Below, piece by piece: positions 36,189 to 46,084 of a stretch of DNA of 64,000 bases; the stretch's first letter is position 1, and each line of letters begins with the position of its first letter. The translations under genes and the position numbers were made by a program. Below the pieces are notes generated by a model, which was not told where the DNA came from, ran no database searches, and worked only from the letters and a program-made list of their open reading frames with translations. This stretch comes from Sodalis sp. dw_96 (lineage in GTDB: Bacteria; Pseudomonadota; Gammaproteobacteria; Enterobacterales; Enterobacteriaceae), in assembly GCF_018449575.1 (NCBI RefSeq), contig NZ_JAAVUT010000004.1, positions 124,001 to 188,000 of the forward strand. The letters run 5' to 3'.

Positions 36189-37085
36189 TCAGGTCTGACA
36201 TAACGTCTGGATTAATGCCCATACCGCGGTTGCCGCCGTGGAGAGCGAACGATCGCGACGACGTGTCAACTGTAGTCGCCGGTTCTCTATCGGCCATAAC
36301 TGACGTACTGCCAGGCAGGAACCTTCAAGGGAAGATAAAGCCAGTTGCGGGATGACGGAAACACCGATACCCGACTGTAGAACCCGAAATATTGTGGTGA
36401 CATGCCCAAGTTCCTGAATGACGCGAGGAGTGACGCCATGACGAATCAATGCACTGTCAATTAAGGGGCGACTGCCCGAGGCATAATCAAGCAACACCAG
36501 CTCTTGATCCTGCAGGTCGCGCCAATTCACCTCTTTAAGACGTGCAATCGGGTTGCTCTCAGGCAATACCAGACAAAAGGGTTCCTCCATGAATGTCTCC
36601 GTGTACAGGTCAAGGGGAACCGTGGGTTCGATAATCACGCCAAAATCGACTTCGCCATTCAACACCTTCTGAATAGTCTGTTGTTGTACCTGATCATGTA
36701 TTATCAGATTGATATGCGGAAAGTTTTCAACAATCTGCGTAATGCAGCCAGGCATAATTCCCGCTGAAATGGTCGGGCTGGTGGCCACGTGCACCAGTCC
36801 GCGGCGTCGTTCGCCCCGACTCTGGGCATTACACAGTGTGGCTTCGAGTTCACCCATGACACGAAGGAGTTCTCCCGCCAGGCCAGCCCCCTCCTGCGTC
36901 AACAGGACCTCCCGCGTGGTACGATCAAATAGTCTGACCCCCAGTTCGTTTTCCAGCTCACCGATACTGTGACTCATGGCGGATTGCGTCAGAGAAATCA
37001 TGTTGCCCGCGCGGCTGAAGCCGTGATGCTCCGCAACCGCTAAAAAAATCCGTAACTGCCTAAGAGATATATTTGAAATATTCAT
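36189..37085 (-). CDS. LysR family regulator (putative oxalate-operon regulator)
   Basis: A 298-residue LysR protein with N-terminal HTH (HHGFSRAGNMISLTQSAMSHSIGELE) and the substrate-binding domain. It is transcribed divergently from the oxalate gene cluster across 536 bp of AT-rich DNA, the typical LysR regulator-target layout, so control by oxalate or a CoA ester of it is likely. No characterised orthologue can be named from sequence alone. Confidence 0.88.
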   Translation of the reverse strand: MNISNISLRQLRIFLAVAEHHGFSRAGNMISLTQSAMSHSIGELENELGVRLFDRTTREVLLTQEGAGLAGELLRVMGELEATLCNAQSRGERRRGLVHVATSPTISAGIMPGCITQIVENFPHINLIIHDQVQQQTIQKVLNGEVDFGVIIEPTVPLDLYTETFMEEPFCLVLPESNPIARLKEVNWRDLQDQELVLLDYASGSRPLIDSALIRHGVTPRVIQELGHVTTIFRVLQSGIGVSVIPQLALSSLEGSCLAVRQLWPIENRRLQLTRRRDRSLSTAATAVWALIQTLCQT

Positions 37086-37621
37086 GATTTTTAATCATCG
37101 ATAGATAAAAAAAAAACATTTCCACATTCGGTTTCCAACGGTTCTAATAAACACCAGAAACAGGATGAAGGGCCATTGAACTTTCAATGTTAATTTAATA
37201 ATTATTAAAATTATTGGAAATAGATCTCATATTCACTTAATAAAGCCCGGAGGATGAATAAAATATTTTAAACAGAGTGAGGAAACCCATCAGTAACAGA
37301 TCGACTGCATCTGGTTATTGATCCGCTACAGATGGATAACAATATAAACCATAAACTTGATATACCAAGAATATATTAAGTTATTCGGACCCGTTTTGTA
37401 AAACCGTTTAAGAAATATCCGGGCATATACAGACCTTCGTGTTTCAAACAATAGAACAGGGCACAGTCTAAGACGGCAGGATATTGTATTAATAAAATTA
37501 TGACTATAAGAGTGAGTGCAACACGTTGCGAATAAGCAGTCATTGCCTTCGTTGAATGTTTCTTCAAGTGTTCCACTCTGAACCCTACTTTTTAAGATTT
37601 CCTAAGTTAGGAGATAATGTA
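37086..37621. other. Long divergent regulatory region
   Basis: 536 bp of AT-rich DNA between the LysR gene and the transporter. It contains several A/T tracts and imperfect dyads suitable for LysR binding (for example TTAATTTAATAATTATTAA around 37190-37208). A 66-codon minus-strand frame (37376-37576) has a hydrophobic stretch but no other support and is not called. Confidence 0.5.
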
Positions 37622-38944
37622 ATGAGTGAAACTGTAACCACTAAGAATCATACAGATAAAGAAATACTGGGATTTAATCGATGGTGGCTTTTTGCATTGG
37701 CTTTCTTGGCAATGTCCGTTATTAGTCCTTATGAATATGCCTGGTCGGTGATTGCACCGCATTTTGCCAAAATTTATGGCTGGGAGCCAACTAAACTTTC
37801 GTTGATGTTTACTACATTTGTGATCTTTCAGGCGTTTGGCACATTACCCGGAGGGATTTTACGCGACAAGTTTGGACCAAAAATCGTTTCTGTCGTCGCC
37901 GGCATTGTTTCGGGGATGGGCATTCTGATCTGTGCATTTGGACAAACTTTTTCTTATACAGTCATTCTTATTGTCTGGTGTATCGGTTGTTTCTTCTGCG
38001 GGTTCGTCTACAACGCTGCGGTGACGACCTGCAACAAGTGGTTCCCTGACCATAGAAACATCACAATAGGCATTATATCCGCTGCCTTCTCCTGGGGTGC
38101 AATCCCTTTTATTTTTCCGATTCAAAATATTCCGAATAGTGCTCCAGACAGCTCATTTTTTACTGTGATTTACGTTATGACCGCGATTATTGCTGGCGTC
38201 ATTATCATTACCGGCCTTTTTATGAAAGATCCGCCGAAGGGGTGGAACCAGTTCGCGCCGTCGATGACATCCAAGAAAAAATCGGTAAAACGTCCTTGCG
38301 AGAAGCAATACAGTATGGGTGAAGCAATGCGCACCTGGCAGTTTTGGTTATTGGTTGCCTCTTTCGTTTTAGCGTCTTCGGCAGGTTTGACCTTTATTTC
38401 AAATAGCATCAAATTTGCCTCGGCGTTCCACTTTAGCGTGACTGCGGGAACCGTTGTCACCGTCGGGATTGCCATTACCAGTGGTCTAAGCAGAGTGGTT
38501 GGCGGATGGATCGCGGATAAAATTGGCGCCGATAAAACGATGACGATTTTTTATATCCTATGCGGACTGTTTTCACTTGTGGCACTGGTTTTTGGGGAAG
38601 CCGGCAGTTCAACGGGGTTCATCAGCAGCTGTATTATATCGATCTTCTTCTGGGGGGCGCTGTATTCACTGTTTGCGTCAATAGTCGGTTATTATTACGG
38701 CGAAGTCGCTTCCGGATCCAATTATGGCATGCTTTATGCCACGGCTAAGGGTTTAGGCGGAATATACGGCGGCGTATTGGCCTCCTTTTTGATTTCTACC
38801 TATGGCCATCCTTTCACCATCATCGTCTCTTCCGTCATGGCTTTACTTTCTGGATTCATTCTTATTCCGCTATGGAAACATCCTCCGGTATGGAAGGAAA
38901 CGAGTGGGATATTAATTACAAGCCATATCAATCACAACATTTGA
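37622..38944 (+). CDS. MFS transporter, oxalate:formate antiporter (OFA) type
   Basis: A 440-residue, 12-helix major facilitator. OFA features include the N-terminal NRWWLFALAFLAM block, the GGILRDKFGPK loop between helices 2 and 3, and the DPPKGW motif in the central loop, as in OxlT. It would exchange oxalate for formate across the inner membrane. ATG at 37622 follows TAGGAGA; an upstream in-frame start is discounted. First gene of the oxalate operon, 52 nt before oxc. Confidence 0.87.
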   Translation: MSETVTTKNHTDKEILGFNRWWLFALAFLAMSVISPYEYAWSVIAPHFAKIYGWEPTKLSLMFTTFVIFQAFGTLPGGILRDKFGPKIVSVVAGIVSGMGILICAFGQTFSYTVILIVWCIGCFFCGFVYNAAVTTCNKWFPDHRNITIGIISAAFSWGAIPFIFPIQNIPNSAPDSSFFTVIYVMTAIIAGVIIITGLFMKDPPKGWNQFAPSMTSKKKSVKRPCEKQYSMGEAMRTWQFWLLVASFVLASSAGLTFISNSIKFASAFHFSVTAGTVVTVGIAITSGLSRVVGGWIADKIGADKTMTIFYILCGLFSLVALVFGEAGSSTGFISSCIISIFFWGALYSLFASIVGYYYGEVASGSNYGMLYATAKGLGGIYGGVLASFLISTYGHPFTIIVSSVMALLSGFILIPLWKHPPVWKETSGILITSHINHNI

Positions 38945-38996
38945 AGAACCTTGTTATTACCTAACTTAATAACGCAGAAAATTTAAGAGAGTCACT

Positions 38997-40742
38997 ATGC
39001 CTTCTATCCTCGAAATTAAACCCGAAACTGACGCGGTTTCAGAAACTCCCGTATTAATTGACGGATTTCATCTCTTCCTCAATGCGCTCAAGCTGAACGA
39101 TATTGATACCATCTTCGGCTTGCCGGGGATCCCGATTACCGACCTTCTGCGGATGGCTCAGGCTGAGGGGATGCGCGTTATATCCTTTCGTCACGAGCAG
39201 CACGCCGGTAACGCGGCGGCCGCCGCCGGTTTCCTTTCCGCCAAGCCCGGCATCTGCATGACCGTCTCAGCGCCTGGCTTTCTGAATGGCTTGACCGCGC
39301 TCGCCAATGCCACCACCAACTGTTTCCCGATGATCCTGATAAGCGGCTCAAGCGAGCGCGAAATAGTCGATTTGCAGCAGGGCGATTACGAAGAGATGGA
39401 TCAATTGGCCATCGCCAAGCCGCTATGTAAGGCAGCCTTCCGCGTGTTGCGCGCGCAAGATATCGGCGTGGGGATTGCCCGAGCCATTCGTGCCGCCGTA
39501 TCCGGTCGTCCCGGCGGGGTCTACCTGGATCTGCCCGCCAAACTGTTCTCGCAAACCCTGCCGCTTGATGCGGGACTCAACTCATTGATTAAGGTGGTAG
39601 ACCCCGCACCGAGCCAGCTACCCGGACCTGACTCGGTTGCTCGCGCGCTTAATCTGCTCAAGAACGCCAAGAGACCGCTTATTCTGCTGGGCAAAGGTGC
39701 GGCCTATGCGCGCGCCGATGCCGATATCCGCGCATTGGTCGAAAAAACCGGCATTCCCTACTTACCGATGTCCATGGCCAAAGGCCTGCTTCCCGATACG
39801 CATGAGCTGTCGGCAGCCGCCACGCGCTCTTTCGTATTGCAAGAAGCGGATGTGGTTCTGGTGATAGGCGCCCGCCTGAATTGGTTGCTCTCCCACGGTA
39901 AAGGCAAGACTTGGGGACAGGAAAAAGGGCCGAAGAAATTCATCCAGATTGATATCGCTCCCACTGAAATAGACAGCAATGTGGCCATCGACGCACCGCT
40001 GGTAGGCGACATCGGTTCCTGCGTAAGCGCCTTGCTGACCGGCATCGGCGGCGACTGGGCCAAACCCTCCGCTGACTGGACCGGCGCCATCGCTGAGCGC
40101 AAGGCAAAAAACTTCGGCAAGATGGCGGCAACACTGGCGGCGCGACCTACGCCCATGAGCTTCCAAAGTGCGCTGAGCGTGGTGAAAGAGATTGTGAAGG
40201 ACAATCCTGAAGCCATTGTCGTCAGCGAAGGCGCCAACACCCTGGATTTTGCCCGCAGCATTGTGGACATGTACTTGCCGCGCAAGCGTTTGGATGTGGG
40301 CACCTGGGGGATCATGGGTATCGGTATGGGTTTCGCCGTCGCGGGCGCGGTGGTGACCGGCCAGCAGGTTATCGCTATCGAAGGCGATTCAGCCTTCGGT
40401 TTCAGCGGCATGGAGGTTGAAACCCTCTGCCGATACCACTTGCCCGTATGTATCGTCGTGTTCAACAACAACGGCATTTACAAGGGTACTGACCAGAATA
40501 CCTCCGGCGGCAATGATCTGGCGCCCACTGTGTTCGTCAAGAATGCCCGCTACGAAATGATGATGCAGGCCTTTGGCGGCGTGGGTGTGTACGTCACCAC
40601 GACCGACGAGCTGCACACAGCCATGGTTGAAGCCATTGCCTCCGGCAAGCCGACGCTGATTAATGCCGCCATTGACGAGACCGCCGGTACCGAAAGCGGC
40701 CGCATCACCAACCTGAACCCCGCTAAAGCTCTCAAGAAATAA
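38997..40742 (+). CDS. oxc: Oxalyl-CoA decarboxylase
   Basis: A ThDP-dependent enzyme (581 residues) converting oxalyl-CoA to formyl-CoA and CO2. The catalytic Glu is in [10 protein letters not shown] (E67). The ThDP/Mg motif is [19 protein letters not shown], and the central domain (about 215-350) is the ADP/CoA-binding region. The sequence is close to Oxalobacter formigenes Oxc by recall. It works in a cycle with formyl-CoA:oxalate CoA-transferase encoded next. Confidence 0.95.
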   Translation: MPSILEIKPETDAVSETPVLIDGFHLFLNALKLNDIDTIFGLPGIPITDLLRMAQAEGMRVISFRHEQHAGNAAAAAGFLSAKPGICMTVSAPGFLNGLTALANATTNCFPMILISGSSEREIVDLQQGDYEEMDQLAIAKPLCKAAFRVLRAQDIGVGIARAIRAAVSGRPGGVYLDLPAKLFSQTLPLDAGLNSLIKVVDPAPSQLPGPDSVARALNLLKNAKRPLILLGKGAAYARADADIRALVEKTGIPYLPMSMAKGLLPDTHELSAAATRSFVLQEADVVLVIGARLNWLLSHGKGKTWGQEKGPKKFIQIDIAPTEIDSNVAIDAPLVGDIGSCVSALLTGIGGDWAKPSADWTGAIAERKAKNFGKMAATLAARPTPMSFQSALSVVKEIVKDNPEAIVVSEGANTLDFARSIVDMYLPRKRLDVGTWGIMGIGMGFAVAGAVVTGQQVIAIEGDSAFGFSGMEVETLCRYHLPVCIVVFNNNGIYKGTDQNTSGGNDLAPTVFVKNARYEMMMQAFGGVGVYVTTTDELHTAMVEAIASGKPTLINAAIDETAGTESGRITNLNPAKALKK

Positions 40743-40785
40743 GCGCTACGGTGATAAAAGAACAACACACTACGGAGATTTATTT

Positions 40786-42063
40786 ATGAGTAACAACAAA
40801 GACCTGCCTTTGGCGGGTGTCAAGATTATCGACTTCACGCATGTTCAGGCGGGTCCTGCTTGCACACAGATGCTGGCTTGGTTCGGCGCGGACGTTATCA
40901 AGATTGAACGTCCTGGCTCGGGTGACATCACCCGTAACCAATTGCGAGACATTCCGAACGCCGACGCGCTGTATTTCACCATGCTCAACAGCAATAAGCG
41001 CTCTTTGACCCTGGACACCAAGAAGCCCGAAGGAAAAGAAGTACTGATTAAGCTGATTAAAGAGTCCGACGTGATGGTTGAGAACTTTGGTCCCGGCGCG
41101 CTGGATCGCATGGGCTTTACCTGGGAATACATTCAGGAACTGAACCCTCGCATGATTCTCGCTTCAGTTAAGGGTTTTAGTGAAGGTCACCATTACGAAC
41201 ACTTGAGGGCCTACGAGAATGTTGCCCAATGCGCTGGCGGCGCGGCCTCCACCACCGGATGGTGGAAGGGTGAGAATTCCGGGCCGACCATTTCGTCAGC
41301 GGCGTTGGGTGACAGCAACACCGGCATGCACTTAGCCATCGGTATCCTTACCGCCTATATTGGTCGCCAAAAGACCGGCAAAGGGCAGAAAGTCGCCTGC
41401 GCAATGCAAGACGCCGTACTTAACCTTTGCCGGGTCAAGATGCGTGACCAACTTCGTTTGGACAAAGTCGGCTACCTTGAGGAGTATCCGCAGTACCCCC
41501 ATGAGCCTTTCACGGACGTCGTGCCACGCGGCGGTAACGCCGGCGGCGGCGGCCAGCCTGGTTGGATTCTCAAATGCCAGGGCTGGGAGACCGATCCCAA
41601 CGCTTACATCTATTTCACCGTGCAAGACCTGGTATGGACCCCGATTTGCGATGCGATAGAACGTCCTGAATGGAGAGAAGATCCTGCCTATACAACGCCA
41701 AAGGCGCGCCAGCCGCACATCATGGAAGTTTTCGGCGCCATTGAGAATTTCATTTTGACCTCGGGCAAAGACAAATACCAGGCTGTGGATTATTTCGGTA
41801 AATTCGGCATTCCCTGTGCGCCGGTGATGTCAATGAAGGAACTGCTGCACGATAAATCGCTGCTGGCGAGCGGTTCCATCGTCGAGGTGCCGCACAAAGT
41901 GCGCGGCAGTTATTGGACCGTCGGCTGCCCCATCAAGTTCTCGGATCTCAAGCCTGAGGTCACCTCCTCGCCGCTCTTGGGTGAGCACACTGACGAAGTG
42001 CTGGCTGAACTGGGCTACTCGAAAGAGCAGATAACGGTCATTCACACAGCCAAAGCAGTGTAA
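40786..42063 (+). CDS. frc: Formyl-CoA:oxalate CoA-transferase
   Basis: A class III CoA-transferase (425 residues) that moves CoA from formyl-CoA to oxalate. The catalytic Asp176 lies in [11 protein letters not shown]. Family stretches [14 protein letters not shown] at the N-terminus and [13 protein letters not shown] (glycine-rich lid loop) are present. The protein follows O. formigenes Frc closely. It is 43 nt after oxc and 5 nt before a PAS-domain gene. Confidence 0.94.
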   Translation: MSNNKDLPLAGVKIIDFTHVQAGPACTQMLAWFGADVIKIERPGSGDITRNQLRDIPNADALYFTMLNSNKRSLTLDTKKPEGKEVLIKLIKESDVMVENFGPGALDRMGFTWEYIQELNPRMILASVKGFSEGHHYEHLRAYENVAQCAGGAASTTGWWKGENSGPTISSAALGDSNTGMHLAIGILTAYIGRQKTGKGQKVACAMQDAVLNLCRVKMRDQLRLDKVGYLEEYPQYPHEPFTDVVPRGGNAGGGGQPGWILKCQGWETDPNAYIYFTVQDLVWTPICDAIERPEWREDPAYTTPKARQPHIMEVFGAIENFILTSGKDKYQAVDYFGKFGIPCAPVMSMKELLHDKSLLASGSIVEVPHKVRGSYWTVGCPIKFSDLKPEVTSSPLLGEHTDEVLAELGYSKEQITVIHTAKAV

Positions 42064-42068
42064 GTGCT

Positions 42069-42521
42069 ATGACACTCTCTTTAGAACAGTTCCTGAAGGT
42101 GATGGGCGATGCGGTCGTTATTTCCGATGTCCGCGGAACCATCACCGCCTGGAACCCCGCCGCCGAACGTCTGTTCGGCTTCACCGAGAGCGAGGCGTTG
42201 GGGTCCTCGCTCGATATTATCATCCCGGAAAGACAGCGCGAGCGACACTGGACCGGCTATTACCAGACCATGCTTACCGGCATCACAAAATACGGCACTT
42301 CCCTGCTTAATGTGCCGGCATTGACGCGGGACGGCAGCACCATATCCATCGCCTTTACCGTGGCATTGATACCCGGAGAGGACGCTGGGGCAAACGGCAG
42401 GCCGGCGTCAATCGCCGCCATCATCCGTGATGACACCTCCCGCTTTAACGAGGACCGCGCGTTGCGCAAACGTCTGGCTGAGACCCAAGCCGCGTTGGAC
42501 AGAGCTACCCCCATAAAGTGA
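42069..42521 (+). CDS. Stand-alone PAS domain protein
   Basis: A 150-residue cytosolic protein that is almost all PAS domain. It begins [39 protein letters not shown], a typical PAS start split here by the N-cap NPAAERLFG, and ends in a short predicted coiled-coil (residues about 125-148). No kinase, GGDEF or HTH follows, so it may sense a ligand and act through a partner. Placement between the two CoA-transferase genes, with 5 nt to frc, suggests a role in oxalate metabolism. No known function can be assigned. Confidence 0.85.
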   Translation: MTLSLEQFLKVMGDAVVISDVRGTITAWNPAAERLFGFTESEALGSSLDIIIPERQRERHWTGYYQTMLTGITKYGTSLLNVPALTRDGSTISIAFTVALIPGEDAGANGRPASIAAIIRDDTSRFNEDRALRKRLAETQAALDRATPIK

Positions 42522-42564
42522 GCGGGCCGAAATAATCTACACGAATAAATCTGAGGGATATTTT

Positions 42565-43812
42565 ATGAGCAAGGCATTGGACGGGATCAGGATTATTGAT
42601 TTTACCCATGTACAGTCTGGCCCGAGCTGCACCCAGTTGCTCGCCTGGATGGGCGCGGACGTGATCAAGATCGAACGCGTCGGCGAGGGCGACGCGACAC
42701 GCAAGCAATTACGCGACATTCCCGACGTGGACAGCCTTTATTTTACGATGCTGAACCACAACAAACGGGCCATCACGCTTAACACCAAAACGCCTGAAGG
42801 CCTTCAGGTATTAAATAGCCTCATCGAACGTTGTGATGTGCTGGTTGAAAACTTTGCTCCCGGCGCGCTGGACCGCATGGGTCTGACCTGGGAGTATATT
42901 CACGCCGCCAATCCACGCATGATCCTCGCCTCGGTCAAGGGCTTCGGGCCGGGCCGCTACCAGGACTGCAAATCCTATGAGAACGTGGCGCAATGCGCTG
43001 GCGGCGCCGCGTCAACCACCGGCTTCGACGATGGCTTACCCGTTGTCACCGGCGCGCAAATCGGCGATTCCGGTTCGGGTCTGCATCTCGCCCTTGGCAT
43101 TGTCTCCGCCCTTTTCCAACGACACGCCACGGGACGCGGGCAAAAAGTGTCGGTATCAATGCAAGACTCTGTGCTCAATTTATGCCGTGTCAAACTGCGT
43201 GACCAGCAAAGGCTGGAACGTACCGGCGTGTTGGATGAATACCCACAATTTCCTGATGGTCATTTTGGCGAGGCTGTGCCGCGCGCCGGCAATGCCTCCG
43301 GCGGCGGTCAGCCGGGATCAATTCTCAAATGCAAGGGCTGGGAGACCGACCACAACGCTTACATTTACTTCATCACCCAAGCAGCGGTCTGGCCGGCTGT
43401 GTGCCGAGTGATTGGCGAGGAGAGTTGGGCTGAGGACGAAGCCTACAAGACCCCCTCCGCCCGCCTGCCGAAATTGACATCGATCTTTCAGCGAATTGAG
43501 CAGTGGACCATGACCAAAAACAAGTTCGAGGCGATGGAGATCCTTAATCGGTATGACATCCCCTGCGGCCCGGTTCTCTCGATGAAGGAGATCGCCAATG
43601 ACGACGCCCTTCGCGCCAGCGGCACTATCGTCGAGGTCGATCATCCGGAGCGTGGCAGGTACACGACGGTCGGCATGCCGATCAAGATGTCGGACAGCCC
43701 GGTGAACATTACCCGTTCTCCCCTGCGCGGCGAGCATACCGATGAGGTTCTGCATGAGTTGGGCTATGGCGACCGGGACGTGGCGGCACTGCGCATCAAG
43801 AACGTGATCTGA
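42565..43812 (+). CDS. Second class III CoA-transferase, Frc-like
   Basis: A 415-residue paralogue of Frc with catalytic Asp168 in [12 protein letters not shown]-terminal [16 protein letters not shown] and glycine loop [11 protein letters not shown]. It differs in the lid loop from the first copy. E. coli carries a similar pair (Frc and YfdE, the latter an acetyl-CoA:oxalate CoA-transferase), so this copy may start the cycle from another acyl-CoA. Same direction, 43 nt after the PAS gene; last gene of the operon. Confidence 0.9.
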   Translation: MSKALDGIRIIDFTHVQSGPSCTQLLAWMGADVIKIERVGEGDATRKQLRDIPDVDSLYFTMLNHNKRAITLNTKTPEGLQVLNSLIERCDVLVENFAPGALDRMGLTWEYIHAANPRMILASVKGFGPGRYQDCKSYENVAQCAGGAASTTGFDDGLPVVTGAQIGDSGSGLHLALGIVSALFQRHATGRGQKVSVSMQDSVLNLCRVKLRDQQRLERTGVLDEYPQFPDGHFGEAVPRAGNASGGGQPGSILKCKGWETDHNAYIYFITQAAVWPAVCRVIGEESWAEDEAYKTPSARLPKLTSIFQRIEQWTMTKNKFEAMEILNRYDIPCGPVLSMKEIANDDALRASGTIVEVDHPERGRYTTVGMPIKMSDSPVNITRSPLRGEHTDEVLHELGYGDRDVAALRIKNVI

Positions 43813-43900
43813 TCACGGTTGCGGCAGACGTCCCTGGCTGCAATGGATTTTGCCGGCAAAAAACGTTACCGGCAAAAAAATAAGAGAGGGCGATACCGGG

Positions 43901-44551
43901 CTATAACGCCTTGCGCAGCGTAATATTGATGCGGTGCGGTCCCACCAGGGAATGAAAACCTTCCTTGACGGGCAGGATGCCGTGATAATTAAGCCTGGAC
44001 GGCCCGCCCCAGACCACCACATCGCCGTGCGCCAGCGGGATGCGCTGCGTCCTGTCGCTGCGCTGCAGGCCGCCGAATTGGAACACCGCCGGCAATCCGA
44101 GGGAAACCGATACAATGGGCGCGCCGAAATTGTTTTCGTCCTTGTCTTGATGCAGGGAGAGTTTGCTGCCCGGATCGTAGCGGTTCATCAGGCAGGAATC
44201 CGGTACATAATGACCAAAACCCGCCTGCAGCGCGGCCTCATCCGCCAGCGCCATCAGAATATCCGGTATCGGCGGCCAGGGTTTGCCGGTACGGGCATCC
44301 CGTTCTGAATAACGATAGCCGCGCTTATCGCTGGTCCAGCCATTGCCGCACCAGCTCATCGCCACCGACATGGTATACCCCCCCGGCGTGATCATATGCC
44401 GCCACGGCACCTGGGCCACGACGCCGTTGACCGCCGCCAGCAGCTCCGGCCCGTAATCGCGCACAAAACCATGCAGTACCATCGCCCCGGGGGCGATTGA
44501 TTCATGCCAAGGCGGCGGCAGCGCGTCTTCAAAAAGATCGATTGTCATCAT
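43901..44551 (-). CDS. alkB: DNA oxidative demethylase AlkB
   Basis: A 216-residue 2OG-Fe(II) oxygenase that directly reverses 1-methyladenine and 3-methylcytosine in DNA. The iron triad is His-x-Asp in SLHQDKDE and the distal His in NYHGILP. The nucleotide recognition lid TPGGYTMSVAMSWCG and the 2OG-binding Arg pair in RINITLRKAL are conserved. It stands apart from the ada cluster (24 kb away). It converges with the oxalate operon. Confidence 0.95.
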   Translation of the reverse strand: MMTIDLFEDALPPPWHESIAPGAMVLHGFVRDYGPELLAAVNGVVAQVPWRHMITPGGYTMSVAMSWCGNGWTSDKRGYRYSERDARTGKPWPPIPDILMALADEAALQAGFGHYVPDSCLMNRYDPGSKLSLHQDKDENNFGAPIVSVSLGLPAVFQFGGLQRSDRTQRIPLAHGDVVVWGGPSRLNYHGILPVKEGFHSLVGPHRINITLRKAL

Positions 44552-44600
44552 CAGAACCTGTACATATAGCCAGTATTTATTTTAGCTATTGGTCGCTGGA

Positions 44601-44892
44601 TGTCCAGTACGGTTCAAAAACTTTCGGAATGACATCGGGGGGTGATGGGCCTTCTGCCTTTGACATGCTCGATTCATGCCTCGGTGAACGCGGGCTTACC
44701 GTGCGGTGGGGCGCTCTGTCGGGCAGAAAAACCATGCCCGATTCGACCCGGCCTCGGCAAACGCGGTTTCCCTTTAACACATCGGGTGCAAGCTTCGGTT
44801 AATGCTGTTGAGGTACAAAAAGGTTTGATCAGGCCGGATTGGAACGATGGGTGGGTGGGGTCCAAATCAAGAGCGGCCAACCGCACTGGACA
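44601..44892. mobile_element. MITE-like element with terminal inverted repeats
   Basis: 292-bp segment ending in 14-bp inverted repeats (TGTCCAGTACGGTT at 44601-44614; AACCGCACTGGACA at 44879-44892; 13 of 14 match). It encodes no transposase. Flanking CTGGA and CTAGA could be a degenerate 5-bp target duplication. It sits between alkB and the GntR gene. Confidence 0.55.
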
Positions 44893-44946
44893 CTAGATGA
44901 TGATTTGCATCCGGTATGGCGCCCTTGAATGATTCTCGGTTTAACC

Positions 44947-45696
44947 TTATTTGGTGCTGGTGGCGTAGTAGGCCTCTTTGCAGACATGCAATTGGCTGAT
45001 CTGTATAAGCCGGCCGGCAAGATCGTAAGAGAGACGTTCTACCGCCAATACCGGTTCCCCCGGGGCGGCGCCGAGATGCCGGATATCCTGATCATCGGCT
45101 AAGGCCGCGCAGATTTTCTCATCGATGCGCATAATCAGAATATTGAACATGCGATCGAGAAAGCTGGAAATGCTTACCGGACGATGAAGGGTAATCAATT
45201 GGCTGGCTTTGGGACACACATCTTCCCTGATGGTGGCCCTTTCTATGAGCATGGGCGTCTGGTTCGCGGCGCGCAGACGAATCATGCGCGCCACCGGGGC
45301 ACCCACCTCAATACCAAAGGACTTGGCTTCCTGCGCTGAAGCCTTGCCCTGCGTGCTTTCAAGATAAACCGATTCCTCCGTTCGGACATCGTCCCGGGAG
45401 TAAAATTTAAGAAAGCGAAAGGGTTTGATGCCCCCTCCCCTGTTGGTGGCGATAGTGGTGCCGCGACCCCGCTGGCGCACCACCAGGCGTTCCTGCGCCA
45501 ATTGCTCAATGGCCTTGCGGGCAGTGCCGACGCTGACGGAATATTCATTTGCCAACGCCGTTTCACTGGGCACCAGCTCCCCCGGACGCCATTCGCCGCT
45601 TAGAACCCGCTGTACAAGATTCTCTTTCATTTTTTGGTAAAGCGGTATCTTTGCCGGCGTGGCTAAAGCGGCAAGACGATTCGATTTAACTTTCAT
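44947..45696 (-). CDS. GntR/HutC family regulator
   Basis: A 249-residue regulator. The N-terminal winged HTH (about 18-85) includes LVPSETALANEYSVSVGTARKA and the RGRGTTIA wing. The C-terminal UTRA domain (about 100-245) has the ligand pocket pattern ERATIREDVCP and VLAVERLSYD. Ligands of HutC members are often sugars, amino acids or histidine metabolites; this one is unknown. A striking palindrome (45865-45889) lies 168 nt upstream of the start. Confidence 0.9.
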   Translation of the reverse strand: MKVKSNRLAALATPAKIPLYQKMKENLVQRVLSGEWRPGELVPSETALANEYSVSVGTARKAIEQLAQERLVVRQRGRGTTIATNRGGGIKPFRFLKFYSRDDVRTEESVYLESTQGKASAQEAKSFGIEVGAPVARMIRLRAANQTPMLIERATIREDVCPKASQLITLHRPVSISSFLDRMFNILIMRIDEKICAALADDQDIRHLGAAPGEPVLAVERLSYDLAGRLIQISQLHVCKEAYYATSTK

Positions 45697-46084
45697 ATTG
45701 AAATTAATGCCTTATAAAGGATCTTCGCTATCCGGGCTGCTTAGCCGGCGCAATCCGTCGTGACCTCTGACTGATGGTTATCAAAAGCGGGCAGCGACAG
45801 AAAACGGCCATCGGTGGAATCATCCGGGCAAGCACAATTGCAGCGCAATGGTGCTAAAACCCTATATTAAAACATATAATGTTTTAATAAACAAAAAATT
45901 AACTTTCATGACCTTTTGCCTAAAAGATGAGTTTGACCTGAGTCTCATAGAGGCTGAAAGAGGAATTTAGCGTCCATTGCCAATAGCGATGGAGAACGGT
46001 GAAGGGGAATGCGGCAAGAAGCAGTTAAGCAGGTCTATGGCCAAAATCTATGAGATAACGCGGGGTTTACCGCCGTCTTGCCTA
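45697..46084. other. Intergenic region with operator candidate
   Basis: 388 bp without a supported gene, between the GntR gene and a glycosyltransferase end. The notable structure is the palindrome at 45865-45889; the surrounding bases are AT-rich. Confidence 0.5.
45865..45889. promoter_or_regulatory. Perfect 11-bp dyad, GntR operator candidate
   Basis: TATTAAAACAT and its reverse complement ATGTTTTAATA are separated by ATA. No T-run follows, which argues against a terminator. GntR-type proteins bind such short-spaced AT-rich dyads. Confidence 0.5.

Noticed and set aside
37247..37273. GGAGG directly before ATG with a five-codon frame (MNKIF) as a leader peptide
   Set aside because: The Shine-Dalgarno sequence touches the ATG, leaving no spacing, so translation is unlikely.
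37376..37576. 66-codon frame in the LysR/MFS divergent region
   Set aside because: Only a hydrophobic stretch is visible; it lies where regulatory DNA is expected.
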